Origin: Chloroflexota bacterium
GTDB taxonomy: Bacteria > Chloroflexota > Limnocylindria > Limnocylindrales > CSP1-4
Direction of reading: 5' to 3'
NCBI GenBank assembly: GCA_005880805.1
Contig: VBFZ01000054.1
Coordinates: 2,298-11,685, forward strand
DNA length: 9,388 nt
Shown: piece by piece, positions 5,819 to 9,388 of the stretch
How positions within the stretch are numbered: the first letter of the stretch is position 1
How the letters are laid out: each line of letters begins with the position of its first letter
The notes under the pieces: generated by a model
Seen by the model: only the letters and a program-made list of their open reading frames with translations
Databases searched by the model: none
Told to the model about the DNA's origin: nothing
Translations under genes and position numbers: made by a program

Positions 5819-6715
5819 ATGACGACCGTCCGACACCATCCAATCGCCGCATTCCTCACGGCGACATACATCCTCACGATGCTCATCTTCGGCATCCCGC
5901 TCTTGAGTCAGAACGGGATCGGTGTCCTTCCAATCGAGCTTCCCGGGATCGCACCGTTCATCCTTCTCAGCACGCTCTCGCTCGCCGCGACCGCCTTCGT
6001 CGTGACTCGAATCGCAGAGGGACCGGCAGGCGTTCGCGACCTTCGGCATCGCGCGTTCCGCTTCCGGGCGTCACCCGTCTGGTACGTGTTCGCAGTCATC
6101 GCGTTGCCTTTGTCGGCGCTGGGCGTCGCCGTCGTGGCCCAGGGGACGGCGCCGGTGTCGGCCATCGCCACCCAGCCCTCCCTGCTCGTCAACTGGCTGA
6201 TCGCGCTGCTTGTGGCCGCGGTCCTCGTCAACTTCTGGGAGGAGCTCGCCTGGACCGGCTTCCTGCTGCATCGACTCCAGCCGCGCGTCGGGCCTGTGCC
6301 CGCAAGCGTGCTCACGACCTGGGCGCAGGGTGCATTGCACGTGCCGCTCGTATTCATCGCCGGTGGCGTGACCGATGGCCGGGTGCCGCCCGATCAGTAC
6401 CCCATATATCTGTTTGCCCTGTTCGTGATTCCCATCTCCGAGCGAATCGTCCTGACCTGGCTGTACAACCGCAGCCGGCAGAGCATCCCCGTCGTCGGGA
6501 TCTATCACGCTTCATTGGGTATTGCGTCGGGCTCGGCGTTCCTCCCGGCCGTGGCTCCTGGTCTCGATCCAGTCTGGGCCTATGCCGGCTTTACGGCACT
6601 CGCCGTTGTCGTCCTGCTGGCGACGCGAGGACGGCTCGGTTACCAGCACGACGTCGTCGAGTCCCCGCCAAGCGATCGCCAGGTCCTCGGATCGGCGGGG
6701 GTCGCGGCCCCGTGA
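5819..6715 (+). CDS. CPBP-family intramembrane metalloprotease homologue
   Basis: This 298-residue multi-span membrane protein has hydrophobic segments at about 10-30, 44-64, 85-107, 122-140, 160-182, 194-216, 224-246 and 252-270. The CPBP (Abi/Rce1-like) motifs are recognisable. Motif one is NFWEELAWTGFLLHRLQ, with glutamates at 141 and 142. Motif two is TTWAQGALHVPLV, with the metal-ligand histidine at 174. Motif three is VGIYHASLGIASG, with histidine 230. The usual arginine of EExxxR is threonine (T146), so activity may be altered or this may be a variant subfamily. Known members cleave CAAX-processed proteins or small membrane peptides, or act in bacteriocin self-immunity; the substrate here is unknown. 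The last 25 residues are polar and probably cytoplasmic. The gene follows the LuxR regulator and overlaps the DUF4242 gene by 4 nt, so the last two form an operon. I am sure of the family, not of catalysis. Confidence 0.8.
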   Translation: MTTVRHHPIAAFLTATYILTMLIFGIPLLSQNGIGVLPIELPGIAPFILLSTLSLAATAFVVTRIAEGPAGVRDLRHRAFRFRASPVWYVFAVIALPLSALGVAVVAQGTAPVSAIATQPSLLVNWLIALLVAAVLVNFWEELAWTGFLLHRLQPRVGPVPASVLTTWAQGALHVPLVFIAGGVTDGRVPPDQYPIYLFALFVIPISERIVLTWLYNRSRQSIPVVGIYHASLGIASGSAFLPAVAPGLDPVWAYAGFTALAVVVLLATRGRLGYQHDVVESPPSDRQVLGSAGVAAP

Positions 6716-6996
6716 CGCTGTACGTCGTGGAGCATCGCCTGCGTGACGTCGGCGATGCCCACCTCGCAGCGTTGCGGGATGCCCTCAGTGAGATCACCCA
6801 GCGCTTGAACGCCGGCGACGACGGTGAAGCGATCCACTACATCCGCAGCACCGTGGTCGCCATCGAGGACCGATGCATCTGCCTGTTCGAGGCGACGTCC
6901 GAGGCCCTCGTGCGGAGGGCGAACGAGCTCGCACAGGTGCCCATCGCGTCGATCGCGGAAGCAGTTGAGTATCCGATGGGTAAAGCGCCCGAGTAA
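6712..6996 (+). CDS. DUF4242 / SCO4226-like small alpha-beta protein
   Basis: The 94-residue product begins MTLYVVEHRLRDV and continues with IHYIRSTVVAIEDRCICLFE, then ATSEALVRRANELAQVPIAS and IAEAVE. This strand-helix-strand-strand-helix order and the pattern R-S-x-V, clCLFEA-s-ea-v-rraNe, p-x-I-E-A-V are those of DUF4242. One member, Streptomyces SCO4226, is described as a nickel-binding protein with a ferredoxin-like fold. I see no obvious histidine cluster here (H8, H42), so metal binding is not claimed. C54 and C56 lie in the central strand. The GTG start overlaps the TGA of the CPBP gene (GTGA), which implies translational coupling. It converges with the oxidoreductase gene across a 21-nt gap. 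A hairpin, GCGCC (6985-6989) with GGCGC (6997-7001), spans its stop codon and may mark the 3' end. Confidence 0.75.
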   Translation: MTLYVVEHRLRDVGDAHLAALRDALSEITQRLNAGDDGEAIHYIRSTVVAIEDRCICLFEATSEALVRRANELAQVPIASIAEAVEYPMGKAPE

Positions 6997-7017
6997 GGCG
7001 CGACGAACTACCGACCA

Positions 7018-7947
7018 TCACGGCTTCCCGGAAGCGGGATCGCCCCAGTCTGCCCGAGCGAGCTCGAGCACGGGCGCTAGCGCTTCGAGGCCGGCCATCG
7101 TCCCCGGCTCGAACTGGAGCTCGACCTGGGTGAAGCCCGCTTCGCGGAAGGAATGGAGCGTGTCGGCGACTTCCTGGGTGGAACCAGAAACGACGTCGGC
7201 GCGGTAGCCGGCGGGTTCCAGGGCGTTGACCGAGGTGCCGACCGACCGCGCGAGCGTCGCGGGGTCGCGGCCTACCTCGGCGCAGATCGCTTCAAGTGAC
7301 GCGATGCGTGGCGCCACCTCGTCGGCGTGAGCGCGCTCGTCGACGTAGCAGCTGTAGATATCGGCGTGGCGGACGGCCTGGCGCTGGCCCTTTGGCCCGT
7401 TGCCACCGATCAGGATCGGGATGCCGTTCGGACGGGGACCAACCGGCTGTTGCGGGAGGTTGCGCGCGGCATGCCAGGTCCCCTCGAAGTCCGCGTGACC
7501 GCCCCGAAGGAGCGACATGATGATCTGGAGGGCGTCCTCGAAGCGGGCGAAGATGTGGTCCTCCGGCAGTCCGAACGCGCGGGCCTGCCCCGGCCACTCG
7601 TGACCTGCACCGAGACCGAAGACGAAGCGTCCGCCACTGATCTCGTCGAGCGTCTCGGCCGTCTTGGCGATGATTGCCGGGTTTCGGTGGAGCGCCGACA
7701 TCACCCACGTCCCGACCTTCGCCCGAGTTGTCACCGACGCCACCGCGCCCGCCATCGAGATGCCGTCCCAGAAGCCGCGGTCACGGCCGTCGGCCGAGCG
7801 CCACAGGAGCTCGTCCGGCGTCCAGATCGTGTCGAACCCGAGCTGCTCGGCACGCGTCGCCATCTCGCGCAGGTCCTTCCAGTGGGCCGTGATGCGGTCG
7901 GGCCCGTACTGGAAGATCGGGAGCACGACACCAATCTCGAACGCCAT
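7018..7947 (-). CDS. LLM-class (luciferase-like) flavin/F420-dependent oxidoreductase
   Basis: The 309-residue protein is a full-length bacterial-luciferase-like TIM barrel. Landmarks are EIGVVLPIFQYG (4-15) for strand 1, AEQLGFDTIWTPDELLW (33-49), VGTWVMSALHRNPAIIAKTA (78-97), ETLDEISGGRFVFGLGAGHE (98-117), where GRFxxGLGxG is the family signature, and GIPILIGGNGPKGQRQAVRHAD (175-196) in the phosphate-binding region. Such enzymes use F420H2 or FMN to reduce or oxygenate small organic molecules. The sequence is closest in style to the F420-dependent subgroup of actinobacteria and Chloroflexota, but the cofactor is not proven. ATG 7947 has purine-rich AGGAGG (7961-7966) and GAAGG (7955-7959) upstream. 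It has its own promoter although the MFS gene lies just upstream on the same strand. Confidence 0.88.
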   Translation of the reverse strand: MAFEIGVVLPIFQYGPDRITAHWKDLREMATRAEQLGFDTIWTPDELLWRSADGRDRGFWDGISMAGAVASVTTRAKVGTWVMSALHRNPAIIAKTAETLDEISGGRFVFGLGAGHEWPGQARAFGLPEDHIFARFEDALQIIMSLLRGGHADFEGTWHAARNLPQQPVGPRPNGIPILIGGNGPKGQRQAVRHADIYSCYVDERAHADEVAPRIASLEAICAEVGRDPATLARSVGTSVNALEPAGYRADVVSGSTQEVADTLHSFREAGFTQVELQFEPGTMAGLEALAPVLELARADWGDPASGKP

Positions 7948-7960
7948 GGATCCACCTTCT

Positions 7961-7983
7961 CCTCCTGGCTGGGCCCGAGTCTA
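7961..7983 (-). promoter_or_regulatory. Promoter -10 (TAGACT) and SD tract of the oxidoreductase gene
   Basis: On the minus strand TAGACT occupies 7983-7978, and transcription should start near 7971. The leader of about 24 nt carries AGGAGG at 7966-7961 and a second purine tract GAAGG at 7959-7955, which has the better spacing (7 nt) to ATG 7947. The hexamer is identical to that upstream of the AlkZ-like gene, but here a leader is present. No good -35 was found. Confidence 0.5.
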
Positions 7984-8008
7984 TTCCGGTGAGATGCGGC
8001 CGGGTTCG

Positions 8009-9265
8009 TCAGGCCTCGGCGCCGGCGGGCTGCGCGTCGTCGTGCGCGATGTGCAGGAACTGACGCCAGAGGATGGCGACCAGCAGCGCCGAGCCGAAGA
8101 ACCCGAACCAGAACGGCGCCGTGATCCCGAACGTGCTCGCCAGGAGGCCGCCGATGGGCGTTCCGATCACGAGCCCGCCGATGATCGCGACGCGGTACAC
8201 GCCGCCGACGCGGCCCATCAGCTCGTCGGGAACGGCGCGCTGCCGGACGACGGTGGACGTCGTGGCCCAGACCGAGGCGTGCGCCCCGAAGACGACCATC
8301 GTCGCCAATGCGACCGCGGGTGAGGTCGTGAGCGCGAGCGACAGGTGCGTGCCGGTCTCGATCAGCAGGCCGACGCGCATGATGTTGCCCAGCGCGAACC
8401 GCCGCTCGAGCGACCCATACGCGACGGTTCCCACGACGCCACCCACCGCCACGGCGGTCGTGAGGAGGCCAAATCCCACGGCGTTCATGCCGAGTCGCTC
8501 GCCCGCGTAGAGCACGAGTACGGACCAGGCAGCCCCGAACGTGACGTTGAAGGTCAGGATCGTCAGCGCGAGCGTGCGCATCGGCGGGTGCGCCAGGAGC
8601 CAGCGGAAGCCTTCGGCGATCTCGGAGCGGACGCCTTTCCCCTCCCCTGACGCGGCGCGGGTGCTCGTCACGACGCGCGAGACGAGCACGGCGCCCAGGG
8701 CGAATGCTGCGGCGTTCGCTGCGAATGGCACAGCCATGCCGACGACGAACAGGAACGCCCCTATCGGCGGCCCGACCAGCTGGTTGAGGACGACGAACGC
8801 GCCCTGCATCCTGGCGTTCGCGATGCCCAGGTCCTCGCGGGCGACCAGGCTCGGCACCAGTGTGCTGCTGGCCGAGTCAGCGAACGTCTCCGAGGTGCCG
8901 AGCACGAAAAGCGTCGCCAGAATCAAGGCGATGTTCACGGCCCCGGTCACGACCGTGGCGACCAGGACAGCCAGGACGAACGACCGCGCGAGGTTCATGC
9001 CGACGACCATCCGGCGGCGGTCGAAGCGGTCGGCCGCCACCCCGCCGATGACCCCGAAGAGGAGCACCGGCAGGTACTCCATCAGCAGCGCCAGCGAGAC
9101 GAGGAACGGCTCGCGCGTCTGCGAGGCGACCAGCAGCGGCCCTGCCGAGACCGCGACTCCGTCGCCCGCGTTGTTGACGATCGTGGACGCCAGCAGCCAC
9201 CGAAAGCTCCGCCCGAGCCGTGGCGGCGCGACGACATCGATGGGCCAAGCGGTGATGGCAGTCAC
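8009..9265 (-). CDS. MFS transporter, MFS_3 / EntS-like exporter
   Basis: From GTG 9265 the product has 418 residues and the layout of MFS_3 exporters, the group that includes the enterobactin exporter EntS and macrolide-efflux-like proteins. FRWLLASTIVNNAGDGVAVS (21-40) is span 1. Motif A is GGVAADRFDRRR (74-85) in the loop between spans 2 and 3. ETFADSASSTLVPSLVAR, then the Q/N-rich ANARMQGAFVVLNQLVGPPI, are family blocks. RQRAVPDELMGRVGGVYRV is the second-half loop motif. The tail is polar and alanine-rich. A central cytoplasmic loop (SRVVTSTRAASGEGKGVRSE) precedes span 7. Substrate is unknown. The frame is open to a TTG at 9328. I choose GTG 9265 because a TANNNT hexamer lies 7 nt upstream and it leaves about 20 residues before span 1. 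The TTG has GGAAG at 7 nt and cannot be excluded. Its stop lies 61 nt from the oxidoreductase start. Confidence 0.87.
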   Translation of the reverse strand: MTAITAWPIDVVAPPRLGRSFRWLLASTIVNNAGDGVAVSAGPLLVASQTREPFLVSLALLMEYLPVLLFGVIGGVAADRFDRRRMVVGMNLARSFVLAVLVATVVTGAVNIALILATLFVLGTSETFADSASSTLVPSLVAREDLGIANARMQGAFVVLNQLVGPPIGAFLFVVGMAVPFAANAAAFALGAVLVSRVVTSTRAASGEGKGVRSEIAEGFRWLLAHPPMRTLALTILTFNVTFGAAWSVLVLYAGERLGMNAVGFGLLTTAVAVGGVVGTVAYGSLERRFALGNIMRVGLLIETGTHLSLALTTSPAVALATMVVFGAHASVWATTSTVVRQRAVPDELMGRVGGVYRVAIIGGLVIGTPIGGLLASTFGITAPFWFGFFGSALLVAILWRQFLHIAHDDAQPAGAEA

Positions 9266-9272
9266 GCGCCGG

Positions 9273-9278
9273 AGAGTA
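9273..9278 (-). promoter_or_regulatory. Candidate -10 of a leaderless promoter for the MFS gene
   Basis: On the minus strand TACTCT (9278-9273) lies 7 nt before GTG 9265. An overlapping GATACT (9280-9275) is 9 nt away. Both fit the -10 style seen elsewhere in the window. There is no ribosome site between it and the GTG and no clear -35. Confidence 0.4.
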
Positions 9279-9346
9279 TCAACGCCTCCCGGGGGCAACG
9301 CCGGCCTGCCACCGTCGGACTGGTGCAAGGCTGGGCTTCCAAACCG

Positions 9347-9376
9347 CGAACGTTCGGCTCCTGGCTCACAATTGTG
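9347..9376. promoter_or_regulatory. Pair of 10-bp palindromes upstream of the MFS gene
   Basis: CGAACGTTCG (9347-9356) and CACAATTGTG (9367-9376) are each perfect 10-bp palindromes, and their centres are exactly 20 bp apart. They lie 82-111 bp upstream of the MFS start. They may be operator sites for a dimeric regulator, or belong to a gene beyond the window. The first contains the CGAAC/GTTCG arms of Gram-positive LexA boxes but lacks the 4-nt spacer, so it is not a LexA box. The rest of 9279-9388 holds no gene that I can support. Confidence 0.3.
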
Positions 9377-9388
9377 GTTCCCGTCGGA

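Noticed and set aside
7022..7034. GCTTCC/GGAAGC inverted repeat as terminator of the oxidoreductase
   Set aside because: It lies within the last codons, has effectively a 5-bp stem and no U-tract; coding constraint explains it equally well.
7327..8323. Long plus-strand frames (7327-7992, 7664-8323) opposite the oxidoreductase and MFS genes
   Set aside because: They are antisense shadows of well-recognised genes in GC-rich DNA; their translations are R/P/H-rich with no domain.
9266..9328. TTG start for the MFS exporter at 9328
   Set aside because: It adds 21 residues without family likeness and overlaps the TANNNT/-10 region. GTG 9265 fits the promoter spacing. Not fully excluded, because GGAAG lies 7 nt before the TTG.
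9347..9356. LexA/SOS box at CGAACGTTCG
   Set aside because: The Gram-positive LexA consensus needs 4 nt between CGAAC and GTTCG; here they abut.
9313..9388. CCGTCGGA direct repeat (9313-9320 and 9381-9388) as an att or insertion site
   Set aside because: Only 8 bp, no element between the copies, and the second ends at the window edge.

Overview
The window is GC-rich, single-copy, ordinary-looking bacterial chromosome with tightly packed genes on both strands. I see no IS, phage, CRISPR, rRNA or tRNA signature. High GC, promoter -10 hexamers of the TAGRCT/TANNNT type placed 6-7 nt before start codons (leaderless mRNAs), a large NB-ARC/LuxR regulator, an F420-type luciferase-like oxidoreductase and an AlkZ-like winged-helix protein suggest a soil or freshwater Actinomycetota or a GC-rich Chloroflexota lineage (Limnocylindria-like). 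The sequence alone cannot decide between them.

Layout. 33-1178 (+) is an AlkZ/YcaQ-like (HTH_42) protein with the QxQ motif. It converges on a 59-residue single-pass membrane protein at 1193-1372 (-) that has a perfect AGGAGG ribosome site. A 192-bp intergenic region (1373-1564) then leads to an EamA/DMT-family permease (1565-2455, +). Next comes a 66-residue ORF (2487-2687, +) that looks like a nucleotide-cyclase-like DUF2652 protein with its central part deleted in frame. A class I SAM methyltransferase (2703-3371, +) follows closely. 3436-5736 (+) is a 766-residue ATPase/TPR/LuxR regulator read from its own leaderless promoter. Downstream of it are a CPBP-family membrane protease (5819-6715, +) and, with a 4-nt GTGA overlap, a DUF4242-type small ferredoxin-like protein (6712-6996, +). 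The right third is on the minus strand: an MFS_3 exporter (8009-9265) and a luciferase-like oxidoreductase (7018-7947), the latter with its own promoter.

How the genes may work together. The most coherent unit is the regulator plus the CPBP/DUF4242 pair. A sensor-type ATPase regulator sits 82 bp upstream of a membrane-protease gene whose promoter region carries an 11-bp-period direct repeat. The pair MFS exporter + flavin oxidoreductase could be a small detoxification or export module, but each may be transcribed separately. I do not see a clearly new multi-gene system. The items most worth a second look are the internally deleted cyclase-like gene, the small membrane protein, the mix of leaderless and leadered genes sharing the same -10 motif, and possible operator sites near 5751-5770 and 9347-9376.
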